A stretch of 16,326 bases of DNA. Origin: Eubacteriales Family XIII. Incertae Sedis bacterium (GTDB lineage: Bacteria > Bacillota > Clostridia > Peptostreptococcales > Anaerovoracaceae). Shown piece by piece: positions 1 through 8,700 of this stretch. The stretch spans positions 1 through 16,326 of the forward strand of contig JAIRSA010000001.1 of assembly GCA_031255695.1 (NCBI GenBank). Reading direction: 5' to 3'. The notes beneath the pieces were generated by a model. That model was given only the letters and a program-made list of their open reading frames with translations. It was not told where the DNA came from and made no database searches. The translations under genes were made by a program, and so were the position numbers. Position 1 is the first letter of the stretch, and every line of letters begins with the position of its first letter.

Positions 1-812
1 TCGTTAGGCGTCATCTTATAGTGCGCCTTGAAGTGCTGGTATAGGTATTTTTCGGACGAGAAGCCGCAGATATCGGATATCTCGGTTATCGACATGTCGC
101 TTTCCTGCAATAGCCGGGCGGTCTCGTATACCCTGTTCATGAGTATGCCGTCATGAAGGGGGATGTTTATGACTTCCTTCCAGAAATGCAGTATCCTGCT
201 GGTCGAGATGCTCAGATCGTCGGCGATGTCCTTTATTATCAGATGCCGCCTCTGGTAATTGCTCGATATATGGGCAATGATGCTGTACAGCCGCTCTTTG
301 TCCGAATCCTTGAGGCTGGCCAGCGGCACCTTCAGGAAATTCGTGTTCGTGAGCCACTTGATGAGCAGGGCCAGCATTATGTCGCCGATGCCGGCATATA
401 CGTCCTGCCACATAGGCACATTGCGCAGCCGGACAGAGAAGAGCCGTATGATATAGTTGCGTATGGCCCCGCATATCCTGCGCGTTTCAGGGTTTGACTC
501 GTCAGGCTGCAGCGTGAAGCTGATGCCACGCATGTGCGGGATCCCTTTTTGGTAATGGCTCAAATCGAAATAAAGGGATATTATCGTGGCGGGCCGGCCT
601 ATGGCGGTGACGCTATGCAGTATGCCGGCGTCTATGACGGCCAGATTGCCGTCGCCCAGCTTGATTTCCTCAAAGTCCTTGCGCACCTTGACATCCCCGT
701 CCAGCACGAAGAGCAGTTCAAGGGCGTCCCTGTGAAATGAAAGACCTTCTTTTACGACAACCGACAGTTCCATCAATATCGGCTGCCCTCCAAATTCGAT
801 ATGCCCAATCAT
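1..812 (-). CDS. AraC-family transcriptional regulator with cupin sensor domain (3' end beyond window)
   Basis: The minus frame is open from the ATG at 812 to the window edge, giving 270 codons without a stop; only the last residues are missing. Residues ~1-100 look like an AraC-type cupin ligand-binding domain (strand-rich, with FHRDALELLFVLDGDV at ~26-41 and a histidine in GILHS). Residues ~172-270 are the two helix-turn-helix halves of an AraC DNA-binding domain: IKDIADDLSISTSRI is the first recognition unit and ITEISDICGFSSEKYLYQHF the second, followed by the typical Y-K-M-T-P ending. A GGAG about 8 nt upstream supports the start. It lies downstream of a GPH sugar symporter on the same strand, so it probably senses a sugar and regulates that cluster; this is inference. 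A TATAAA box sits at 836-841 but no convincing -35 goes with it, as is common at activator-dependent promoters. Confidence 0.9.
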   Translation of the reverse strand, partial: MIGHIEFGGQPILMELSVVVKEGLSFHRDALELLFVLDGDVKVRKDFEEIKLGDGNLAVIDAGILHSVTAIGRPATIISLYFDLSHYQKGIPHMRGISFTLQPDESNPETRRICGAIRNYIIRLFSVRLRNVPMWQDVYAGIGDIMLALLIKWLTNTNFLKVPLASLKDSDKERLYSIIAHISSNYQRRHLIIKDIADDLSISTSRILHFWKEVINIPLHDGILMNRVYETARLLQESDMSITEISDICGFSSEKYLYQHFKAHYKMTPN

Positions 813-971
813 AATAAACACTCCAAGACGGATCATTTATACTATTGTTTGATATTTGGCTGCGGCCGGCGCATAGGCGCGCAACGCGGCAGGCCCCCCG
901 CTTGCGCTTGGCGCGGGAAGGCCGTTCCGCCACGCTCTGTCACGTCTATGGCTGCCGTGCGGCGCCAATGC

Positions 972-1085
972 CTATTCGTACCATTGGCTGCCCTGTTCCT
1001 CTTCCTTATCGTCTATGCTGAGAATAAGTAAGGCCAGCGCGAGGAAACCGGCTGCGGCAAGCCTGATCTTTGTGCTCTTCTTCAT
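972..1085 (-). CDS. 37-residue single-span membrane protein of unknown function
   Basis: This short ORF encodes a positively charged N-terminus (MKKSTKIR), one hydrophobic helix at residues ~8-24 rich in Ala and Leu, and a highly acidic hydrophilic tail (DDKEEEQGSQWYE). The charge pattern predicts N-terminus inside and C-terminus outside. It starts 23 nt after the stop of the GPH symporter and is preceded by the SD AAGGAGGTGA at ideal 7-nt spacing, one of the best in the window, so it is very probably translated. A longer in-frame reading starting inside the symporter gene exists but is not needed. I do not recognise a family. Its position suggests a small partner or stabiliser of the transporter, like known small accessory subunits of other membrane complexes; this is only a guess from context. 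Confidence 0.7.
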   Translation of the reverse strand: MKKSTKIRLAAAGFLALALLILSIDDKEEEQGSQWYE

Positions 1086-1092
1086 CGTGAAA

Positions 1093-1102
1093 TCACCTCC
1101 TT
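1093..1102 (-). promoter_or_regulatory. Near-perfect Shine-Dalgarno site of the 37-residue ORF
   Basis: Minus-strand AAGGAGGTGA lies 7 nt before the ATG at 1085 and within the 23-nt gap after the symporter stop. It matches the anti-SD of 16S rRNA over ten bases and is what decides the start of the small membrane protein. Confidence 0.8.
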
Positions 1103-1108
1103 GGCGTG

Positions 1109-2455
1109 TTAGCCGCTTCTTGCTGCGGCCCGGGTCTGTTCGTAGGCGCGCTGACGGCGCCTGAAGCCCTCCATGACTATGCCGGCCAGCAGCAGCAGGG
1201 CGCAAGTGGCGCCTATGAACAGCGCCTTTATGCAGAAAGCTGCCGCTGGCCCCTGTACGGCCTGGTTGGGCACGTAATGGGCGAAATGAAGGGCCATGGG
1301 GCAGAGCCCGCCGGCGATCCCCATCCCCAGCTTCGCGCTGAACCCCGTTGTAGCATATATGACGACGCTCATATTGATGTTGTCATCTTCCAATGACTCA
1401 TCAACAAAGCTAGCCACCATCGTAAATATGATGTTCGCAGGCACTGCGGACAGCATGCCGAACAGCATATTGGCAAAGATGACGCCGGGCTCGGATTTCA
1501 GGCCGATGGCAAGCAGCATCGAAAGCCCTGCGCTGACGTATCCGGCGATCATGCAGCATTCCCGCCCAAACCTCCTGGCCAGCGCCGGGATCAGCGGCTG
1601 GATTATGAGGGAGGAAGCGATGCCCGTGAACAGCATGGATGAGACTAAGCCGGGATTGCCCAGGCTGTAGATGGCGAAGTAGGCCATCATCTGGTTCCTC
1701 ACGCTGGCCCCCGCCCAGTACAGCGCGTAAGAGCCTATCAGTAACATCAGCCGCCTGTTGCCAAGCATCAGGGCAAATATGCGCTTCAAGGAGCTATCCC
1801 TGAAGCCGCACCCCCCATGGCCCTTCTCGTCTATATAGCGGTAAGCGATCAGGCACAGCGGCACGCTTATGGCCGCGAAGCACGCCATGGCCATGAAGTA
1901 GCCCCGCTGCGGGCTGCCATTGTCGAGCGCTATGGCCAGCGGTATGCCAGCGCCGCCGACGGCCAGGTAGGCCAGCACCGAAAATGTTACGCGGAAGGTG
2001 TTGAAGCTGGTGCGCTCGTCCCTGTCCTTCGTGAGGAAGGGCAGCAATGAGCTTGTGGTGATGTTTATGACTGTAAAGCTGCTCTCCCAAAGTATGACCG
2101 TCACGAAAGCGAATGCGAATTTGCCTGCAATGCCGAAGCCGGGCGTGTAGTACATCAATACAGTGCACAGCGCGAAGGGGACGCACATGAAGAGGTAATT
2201 GTTTTTATATCTGCCGCGCCTGTACGAAATGCGGTCTATCGCCAATCCGATGAATTCATCATTGAGCGCGTCTATGATCCTGTACGAAAACATCAGGATC
2301 GCCACAAGGCCGGTCGGCAAGCCGAACACATCGGTGTAGAATATCGCCAGAAAGAAAGCTGCGAAGCTGTAGGAGAAGCTCGTGGCCATATCGCCGCAAC
2401 CGTATGCGGCTTTCTCGACAATCTTGTTGTCTTTTACGTATCTTCGAAAATCCAT
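1109..2455 (-). CDS. GPH-family (MelB-like) sugar:cation symporter
   Basis: A 448-residue major facilitator protein of the glycoside-pentoside-hexuronide:cation symporter family, which imports glycosides, pentoses or hexuronates with Na+ or H+. It has about 12 hydrophobic segments. Family landmarks are the N-terminal YGCGDMATSFSYS block at ~18-30, the helix II acidic motif DALNDEFIGLAIDR at ~62-75 (D62 and D66 match the MelB cation-site aspartates D55 and D59), the loop K-D-R-D-E-R-T near 143-149, and a conserved lysine K375 in FSAKLGMGIAG. Where E. coli MelB has D124, this protein has N131 (VINITTSS), so cation or sugar preference may differ. It starts 34 nt after the ctpA stop with an AGG close to the ATG. 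The small membrane ORF and the AraC regulator follow. The exact substrate cannot be read from the sequence. Confidence 0.9.
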   Translation of the reverse strand: MDFRRYVKDNKIVEKAAYGCGDMATSFSYSFAAFFLAIFYTDVFGLPTGLVAILMFSYRIIDALNDEFIGLAIDRISYRRGRYKNNYLFMCVPFALCTVLMYYTPGFGIAGKFAFAFVTVILWESSFTVINITTSSLLPFLTKDRDERTSFNTFRVTFSVLAYLAVGGAGIPLAIALDNGSPQRGYFMAMACFAAISVPLCLIAYRYIDEKGHGGCGFRDSSLKRIFALMLGNRRLMLLIGSYALYWAGASVRNQMMAYFAIYSLGNPGLVSSMLFTGIASSLIIQPLIPALARRFGRECCMIAGYVSAGLSMLLAIGLKSEPGVIFANMLFGMLSAVPANIIFTMVASFVDESLEDDNINMSVVIYATTGFSAKLGMGIAGGLCPMALHFAHYVPNQAVQGPAAAFCIKALFIGATCALLLLAGIVMEGFRRRQRAYEQTRAAARSG

Positions 2456-2489
2456 TCCAACCTACGCCGCCCGCGCAACCGCCGGCCGC

Positions 2490-3962
2490 TCAGTGTTGGG
2501 CTTTTATGATCTCGATGGCCTTCGCCAACTGGGCATCGGCGCCTGTGGCTGTGCCCGCCAACATGGCCTTGCAGGCCTCGTCGAGCTTTGCCATAGTGCT
2601 GTAGTCCAGCTCGCCGTAGGCATACATGCCCATATTGCCCTGAAAACGGCTGACTTCATATGCTGTCCCCCCATCCAGCACTCCAGTGGTTTCTACGTCA
2701 TAGCCCAGAAAAGCGAGCCTCTGCTGCGCACCGTAGACATTAAGGCCGACGGCGCCCAGCGACGGCTTTGTCTGCTCGCGCATCGGGGCAAATGACAGGT
2801 AAAGGGACAGGAGCGCCCCGTTGTCCTTGGCTTCAGGCGACGCGACCACATAGTCTGGCTTGACGCCTACTTGGTTTATCTGTTTTTTGTCCGGCGACAG
2901 GAAGTAGAAAGTGGAGAATTTCATCATCCCGCCGTTGGGGAAGCCCATCATGACCTGTGCGACGCCCTTCCCGTATGTGGTCTCGCCCACAAGCGTGGCC
3001 GCCTTGCTGTCCTGCAGGGCCGCAGCAAGTATCTCCGAGCCGCTGGCGGAGCCCTTGTTGACCAGCAGCGCCAGCGGCGCCTTGTCATAGGCCGCGCCGT
3101 CGGCGCTGTGGGATTCTATTATCACGTCCTGGCGCATGTAATGTGTTATCGGGCCGGCCGGCATGAGCTGGTTGGCTATCTTGAGCACCGTCGCCACCAC
3201 GCCGCCGGGATTGTCGCGCAGGTCGATTATGAATGACTTCGCGCCGGCAGCGGCCAGGCGGGCCTTCGCGTCGCGGAACTCGACGTCAGAGTCCTCGTCG
3301 AAGCTCGATATCCGGATATACCCGATGCCGCCGTCCAGGAGCTTGCCTTCCACGGACATGGTGTGTATGACCTCCCTCGTCAATGTAAATGAAAGCTCGG
3401 CGCCGCCGCGTTCTACGGTGATCTCGACCTTGCTGCCCTTTTCGCCCTTTATGAGCCGGACCGCGTTGCTTGCGCCTGTGCCCGCCACGGATACGCCGTC
3501 CACCTTCACGATCACGTCGCCGCTCTTTATGCCCGCCCTGCCGGCAGGCGTGCCTGGGATCGCGGAGACGACGCGCGCCGAACCCATATAGTCCTCAAAG
3601 CTCAGGCCTACGCCCTCGAAGGTGCCCGTGGCGCCGTCAAGGAAGCGCTGCCCTGCCTCCGTGTCGATATAGTACTCGCTGTACGGGTCGTCGAGCACAT
3701 CGACCACACCGGCGAAGGCGCCCTTCATAAGGAGCTCGTAGTCGACGGTGTCCTTGTACTCGCGCTGGATATATTTTATGTACTCTTTAAGAAAGCCTGC
3801 CTCAGCGTCCAGATAAGCGTCGCGGCTGGCCGTCCCGTCCTCGCCGTAGGCGAAATTCCCGAAACCGATCACCCCCAGCGCGGTAATCGATGTCACGACC
3901 ATGACTACGACGATGATAATTGCGATAATCCTTGCGATTTTCCTGGATTTATATGGATTCAT
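2490..3962 (-). CDS. ctpA: CtpA/CtpB-type carboxy-terminal processing protease (peptidase S41) with PDZ and peptidoglycan-binding domains
   Basis: A 490-residue membrane-anchored serine protease that acts outside the cytoplasmic membrane and cleaves proteins at or near their C-termini. Order of parts: short basic N-terminus and a transmembrane anchor (~9-33), helical region (~45-105), PDZ domain (~108-200, including GVGLSFE and the ligand loop around GRAGIKSGDVI), the S41 protease core (~205-375), and a C-terminal PG_binding_1-like domain (~403-465, LNVYGAQQRLAFLGYD). The Ser-Lys-Gln catalytic set is present by alignment with B. subtilis CtpB: S307 in NKGSASGSE, K332 and Q336 in YGKGVAQ. Length and domain order fit the Gram-positive CtpA/CtpB group. 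A GGAAAG lies just before the ATG. It follows the DUF1934 gene by 45 nt and is probably co-transcribed with ddl. Natural substrates are unknown. Confidence 0.95.
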   Translation of the reverse strand: MNPYKSRKIARIIAIIIVVVMVVTSITALGVIGFGNFAYGEDGTASRDAYLDAEAGFLKEYIKYIQREYKDTVDYELLMKGAFAGVVDVLDDPYSEYYIDTEAGQRFLDGATGTFEGVGLSFEDYMGSARVVSAIPGTPAGRAGIKSGDVIVKVDGVSVAGTGASNAVRLIKGEKGSKVEITVERGGAELSFTLTREVIHTMSVEGKLLDGGIGYIRISSFDEDSDVEFRDAKARLAAAGAKSFIIDLRDNPGGVVATVLKIANQLMPAGPITHYMRQDVIIESHSADGAAYDKAPLALLVNKGSASGSEILAAALQDSKAATLVGETTYGKGVAQVMMGFPNGGMMKFSTFYFLSPDKKQINQVGVKPDYVVASPEAKDNGALLSLYLSFAPMREQTKPSLGAVGLNVYGAQQRLAFLGYDVETTGVLDGGTAYEVSRFQGNMGMYAYGELDYSTMAKLDEACKAMLAGTATGADAQLAKAIEIIKAQH

Positions 3963-4007
3963 AAAGCTTTCCTTTCTTTATCTGCCCAGTGGGGCGTATC
4001 TGCCTGC

Positions 4008-4436
4008 TCAAAGGATCTCTATCTTCAGATAGCTCCTGCTCTCCGCGAGCCCTTTGAGGCTCACGTTGTAGTCGATGTCGAGGTAGCCCTTGCCCCCGTC
4101 GCGCTTCAGCTTGTTCACTACGAAATTCGTAAGCACCTCCATTTCGATCGACCCGAACGGGGTCTCGTAGTAGCCCTTGAAGCGCCGGCCCTGCTCGAAC
4201 TCAATGGCTGTGTCCAGCCCGATGGATTTGCCGAAACGCTGCATCTTCACCTTGCCGTCCGTGATCTTGAGGCTTGTGGTGCAGCCCTCCATGCCGGACA
4301 GGTCGCTCTCGTCGTAATAAAGCAGCACGGACTCGTCCTCTTCGTCGTACTTGCCTTCGGTGATGAACTCCATCTGCTGGTCGCCGCCGTCTATGCTAAT
4401 CTGTTTGCCCACTATTTTCAGCATTATATCTTTCAT
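4008..4436 (-). CDS. DUF1934 (YwiB-like) beta-barrel protein
   Basis: A 142-residue soluble protein that matches the DUF1934/YwiB pattern: a small all-beta, calycin-like barrel found mainly in Bacillota. Typical features are an opening strand (LKIVGKQI), a run of short strands around EFITEGKYDEEDESVLLYYDES, a central KMQRFG, a GYYETPFGSIEMEV segment (aromatic hairpin) and a last strand pair (YLDIDYNVSL). No catalytic motif is visible and the function of the family is not established. The chosen ATG overlaps the end of ddl by 41 nt; a second ATG at 4424 would shorten the overlap. The overlap implies translational coupling to ddl. Confidence 0.85.
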   Translation of the reverse strand: MKDIMLKIVGKQISIDGGDQQMEFITEGKYDEEDESVLLYYDESDLSGMEGCTTSLKITDGKVKMQRFGKSIGLDTAIEFEQGRRFKGYYETPFGSIEMEVLTNFVVNKLKRDGGKGYLDIDYNVSLKGLAESRSYLKIEIL

Positions 4437-5475
4437 TTCCCAACCTGATTATCCTTTCAATCAATTCCGGGTAGGTGACCCCCTTCTCACGCCACAGCGA
4501 TGGGAACATGCTGAATCTGGTGAAGCCCGGTATAGTGTTTATCTCATTTAGGTATAGTTTCCCGGTCCCTCTTTCCAGGAAAAAGTCTATCCTAGAGAAG
4601 CCTTCGCAATTCAGCGCCTGGTAGGCGCCGGCCGCCAGGATCCCCAGCTGGTGTGCCGTCGCGTCCGGTATGTCCGCAGGTATATACAGCTTTGTGCCGG
4701 CGCTGCGGTATTTCGAATCGTAGTCGTAGAACTCGGCGTCGGGCACGATCTCGCCTATGGCCGATACCTCGGCCTGACCGTTGCCTGTTGCCCCGATCTC
4801 AAGCTCGCGGCAGTCCAGCGCCTCTTCTATGATCGCGCGCCTGTCGTGCCTGAAGGCCTCTTCCAGGGCGCCCTTCAGGGCATCGGCGGATTTCACGCGG
4901 CTTATGCCGACGCTAGAGCCCATGTTGGCGGGCTTGACGAAAAGCGGATAGCCGATGCCGGCCGATATAGCGCTGATCGCGGCCGCAGGATCGGCTAGGA
5001 AGCTTCGCGCCGGCATGGCCATATGCCGGCAGACGGGCAGCCCCGCCCTTATCCAGATATCGCGGGTAAAAAGCTTGTCCATGCATATCGCCGACGCCGC
5101 GACGCCGCATCCGGAGTAGGGGATGCCCAGCATCTCGAACAGGCCTTGGATCTTGCCGTCTTCGCCATATGGGCCGTGCAGCACGGGAAAAGCGAAGTCG
5201 ATGCGCCTATGGAGCTCTCCGGGCAGGATCCATTCCGCCCCGGGATCCGCTTCGCGGGCCGATTTGGGTATGAGCGCGCCGAGGCGCCCATCGTCAAGGC
5301 TGGCTATGCCGGCCATGGCTTTGTGTATGGCAAACCATTCGCCGCTCTTGTTGATGCCGATCGGCACAGGTTCGTATTCCAGTTTTTCTACCGCCTCTAT
5401 GACGGAGGCGGCGGACAGTATAGAGATCTCGTGTTCCCCCGAACGCCCTCCAAAAATGATTCCCAGTCTTGGCAT
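4396..5475 (-). CDS. ddl: D-alanine--D-alanine ligase
   Basis: A 359-residue ATP-grasp ligase that joins two D-alanines for peptidoglycan precursors in the cytoplasm. Seen motifs: FGGRSGEHEISILSAASV (8-25), HGPYGEDGKIQG (100-111), the ATP-grasp lysine in YPLFVKPANMGSSVGISR (176-193), and the metal-binding EINTIPGFTRFS (311-322). The omega-loop reads EFYDYDSKYRS (248-258); the tyrosine-bearing YDYxxKY is the mark of a true D-Ala-D-Ala enzyme, in contrast to VanA/VanB-type D-Ala-D-Lac ligases, which carry a histidine there. Length fits the DdlA-like class. The ATG follows GAGG at 7-nt spacing. The gene overlaps the DUF1934 gene downstream. Upstream are an imperfect hairpin with a T-run and a tandem repeat array, so this gene probably heads its own transcript, though I see no clear promoter. 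Confidence 0.96.
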   Translation of the reverse strand: MPRLGIIFGGRSGEHEISILSAASVIEAVEKLEYEPVPIGINKSGEWFAIHKAMAGIASLDDGRLGALIPKSAREADPGAEWILPGELHRRIDFAFPVLHGPYGEDGKIQGLFEMLGIPYSGCGVAASAICMDKLFTRDIWIRAGLPVCRHMAMPARSFLADPAAAISAISAGIGYPLFVKPANMGSSVGISRVKSADALKGALEEAFRHDRRAIIEEALDCRELEIGATGNGQAEVSAIGEIVPDAEFYDYDSKYRSAGTKLYIPADIPDATAHQLGILAAGAYQALNCEGFSRIDFFLERGTGKLYLNEINTIPGFTRFSMFPSLWREKGVTYPELIERIIRLGNERYNAENSGQTD

Positions 5476-5504
5476 TAATAAACCTCAAATATAGATATAG
5501 TGGA

Positions 5505-5543
5505 CAAAAATTGCCGCTGCCGCCGTCGGGCCGTCGCTGCGGC
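5505..5543 (-). terminator. Possible intrinsic terminator after the ispE-phosphomutase gene
   Basis: On the minus strand an eight-position GC-rich stem with one A-A mismatch (arms 5536-5543 and 5513-5520, 15-nt loop) is followed by AATTTTTG. The U-run after a GC stem fits a rho-independent terminator between the phosphomutase and ddl. The imperfect stem and large loop keep confidence low. Confidence 0.35.
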
Positions 5544-5565
5544 CGTCTGCTGCCGTGCGGTTTTA

Positions 5566-5694
5566 GGGCTGATGCTGCCGCGAGCGTCTGCCGCGCAGGG
5601 CGGCGTGTGGGCTGATGTTGCCGCGAGCGTCTGCCGCGCAGGGCGGCATGTGGGCTGATGCTGCCGCGAGCGTCTGCCGCGCAGGGCGGCGTGT
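5566..5694. repeat. Three tandem copies of a 43-bp GC-rich repeat
   Basis: Units begin at 5566, 5609 and 5652, each opening GGGCTGATG and closing GGCGTGT or GGCATGT, with only two or so substitutions between copies; the first six bases of a fourth copy follow at 5695. The array fills most of the 230-bp gap between the phosphomutase stop and ddl. Each unit contains the short inverted repeat GCCGC-GCAGG-GCGGC, so the transcript could form a row of small hairpins. The period is not a multiple of three and the array is not part of an ORF I would accept. Confidence 0.9.
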
Positions 5695-5705
5695 GGGCTG
5701 CGGGC

Positions 5706-8700
5706 CTAGGATATGCCCTTGACGATGCCGTCCAGCTCCGCCCGCATCCGGCCTATGCCTTCGGCGGCCGCGCCCTTCGTCTTGCCGAGCGCCGTCAGGT
5801 ATATCTTCAGCTTGGGTTCGGTCCCGGACGGCCGGACTATGATGCTGTCCCCGTTTTCGAACACATATTCAAGGACATCGGATTTCGGCAGATCCAGCGC
5901 TTCTTCGCGCCCGGAGGCGGGGAAGCGCCGGGTGGAGGCCAGATAGTCGGCCGTCTCCGCGAGCTTGCCCGCGAACAGGCCGCCGGAATCGCCCGCCCTG
6001 AACGCCGCCATGATCCGCCCTATCATCTCCATGCCGCTCTCGCCGGGCATGGTGAATTCCATGAGGGAGCTTTCATAGAAACCGTATTTCTCGTAGAGCT
6101 GCCCCATGCGCCCGATGAGCGTCGTGCCGCCCGCCTTGCATTCGGCGGCCAGCTCGGCTATCAGCAGGCAGGCGTTTACGGCGTCCTTGTCGCGCACGTG
6201 GGTGCCCGACAGGTATCCGCAGCTCTCCTCGAAACCGAAGATATAGCGCCCCTCCTGGCCGCGGCCCTCAAGAAGGCTTATCTGCTCGCCGATGAACTTG
6301 AAGCCGGTAAGCACGTTCAGCATCTTGACGCCATATGCGCCGGCTATCGCGGAAGCCATCGGGCTTGAGACAATAGTCTTCACGGCGATGGGGTCTGCGG
6401 GCATGGCATCTGCGGCCACCCTTGAAGCGCATATAAAGTCGAAGATGAGTATGCCGATCTCGTTCCCCGTAAGCTGCCTGTACTCGCCGTCGTGCAGGGC
6501 GGCGACGCCTACCCGGTCGCAGTCGGGGTCGGTGGCCATCAGCAGATCCGGCGCCTGCCCCGCGTCCCCAAGCTTGGCGCACAGGGCCAGGCCCAGCGAC
6601 AGCGCCTCCTTCTTTTCGGGGTTGGGGTAGGGGCATGTGGGGAAATTGCCGTCTGCGGGGCATTGTTCCTCGACCACATGCACGCCGTCAAGGCCTACGG
6701 CGGCGAACACCCGCCGCACAGGCACATTGCCGGTGCCGTGCAGGGGGGAATATACTATGGAGAGCCTCGAAAAATCCTTTTTGCCTGTGGATGTCGCCAG
6801 CACCGCATCGATATAGGCGTCAACCGTCTCAGGCGGTATCACGCGCAGCCGCGCGGAGGAGCCGGCGGGGGCATAGGCCTCGGCCTGCCTGAGCTTTTCG
6901 GCATGATCCCCGCTGAAGCCCGCGGCGGCCGTCTTTACGTCGCTGAAAAGGTCAAGGCGGTCTATATGGGCGGCTATTGCGGCCGCCTCGTCCGGCAGGC
7001 TCTGTTCACCAGCCGGGTCGTACACCTTGTAGCCGTTGTATTCTTTCGTGTTGTGGCTTGCCGTGATCATGACGCCGGCCGCACAGCGGTAGTGCCTGAC
7101 GGCGAACGAAAGGGCGGGCGTGGGCATGAGCACAGGGTAGATATACACGCTGATGCCGTTTGCGAGCAGCACGCAGGCGGTTTCAAAAGCGAAGCGCTCC
7201 GAATTTATCCTGTTGTCGTAGCCGACAGCCACGGACGGCGCGCTGCCGCCGGGGCGGCTGTTGATATAGTCGGCAAGCCCCTGCGTTATCCTTCTTACGG
7301 TGTATACATTCATGCGGTTTGAACCAGCCCCAAGCACACCGCGCATACCGCCTGTGCCAAACTCAAGTTCCCTGTAGAACCTGTCGTTGATCTCATCCGC
7401 CGCGGCGCCGCCCCCGTCGTTTTCGTAGGCGCTTTTCAGGGCCTCAAGCTCGCCCCTCAGCTCCTTGTCGAGATCTGGCTGCCCCAGCCATGTGCCAAGT
7501 TGTTCGAACGCTGATTTACGCATCAATTCACCTCTAAATAATTCGCAGCCCGTTTTGCCCGCCATCAATGCCCAGGCAGACATACAGGCTTCCCTTTCCT
7601 TAAAAAGAGCGAAAACGGATGAGCCGCTGCCGCTCATCATCACCTTTTCCGGGTTTGTGTTTTCGCTCAAAAGACACTTGATTTTATTGATCTCAGGATA
7701 CTCTTTTAACACAACAATTTCAAGTGTATTGATCATGTTTTTTGGCAATTTCGTATAATTCTTTAGTAGGATGCCTTCCGCCAGGGCAGCCGTATCCGGC
7801 CTTTCCTTTATAATGGCGCTGTCAATGGCTTGGTACGCCTCGGATGTGGATACGGAAACGGGCGGTTTTGCAAGCAGCACCCACCATGGCAGGGGGGGCA
7901 GCGGGCGGAGGATCTCCCCGATGCCTTCGGCAAGGGCGCATGTGGCCGCCATGGGGTCCCCCGCGTAGCCGGCGGCTATGTTGAGGGCCGCCTGCCCCAT
8001 GATGCAGAATGGGATGTCAGCGCCGAGCGCACTGCCAAGCCGCATGAGCTCGCCCAGGGGCGGCAGGGGCGGGGCGGCGGGTGCTGCCAGTCCGGCCGGT
8101 GTGTCCGGGGCGGCCGGTGCTGCCTGTCCGGCTGGCGCAGCCGGGGCGGCGGATGCTGTCAGTCCGGCTGGTGTGGCCGGGGCGGCGGGTGCTGCCTGTC
8201 CGGCTGGCGCAGCCGGGGCGGCCGATGCTGCCAGTCCGGCCGGTGTGGCCGGGGCGGCGGGTGCTGCCAGGTTGTCAGGCGCGGCGGGCCCCCTGTGCCG
8301 GGCGATATGCGCCCGCAGCAACTGCGCCAAGGCAAGGATGACGGCTGCGGCGTCGGCGCTGCCGCCGGCCAGCCCGGCGGCTATAGGTATATGCTTGTCG
8401 ATGTGTATGTGGATGCTGCCGCCGAAGCTAGGGGCAAAATGTTCCGTGAATAGCCGCGCCGCGCGGAAAGCGAGGTTGCTTTCGCCGAGCGGCATTTCTG
8501 GCGCCGCTGCCGCGCTGCCGCATGAGGCCGCCAGCGATATAAGCGGGCCGCCTGGGGCGGTGGCGACGCTGGCCGGAAGGCCTGAAGCGCAGCCTGGGGC
8601 AGCGGCGACGCCGGCCGGAAGGCCTGAAGCGCCGCCCGGAGTGTCGGCAACGCCGACCGGAAGGCCTGAAGCGCCAGCCGGGCCGGCCTGGTTGTAGGCC

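Noticed and set aside
972..1205. 77-codon version of the small membrane ORF
   Set aside because: The extra N-terminal part overlaps the symporter gene in another frame and is Arg-rich shadow sequence; the SD at 1093-1102 points to the start at 1085.
4396..5475. VanA-type D-Ala-D-Lac resistance ligase
   Set aside because: The omega-loop tyrosine motif YDYxxKY marks an ordinary D-Ala-D-Ala ligase, and no vanH, vanX or two-component system lies nearby.
5658..7322. Long plus-strand ORFs antisense to the phosphomutase
   Set aside because: They are shadow frames of a gene with all catalytic motifs on the minus strand; no SD and no family resemblance.
8071..8676. CRISPR-like regular repeats
   Set aside because: The 36- and 42-bp units are contiguous, without unique spacers, lie within a coding frame, and no cas gene is present. 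The same applies to the 43-bp array at 5566-5694.
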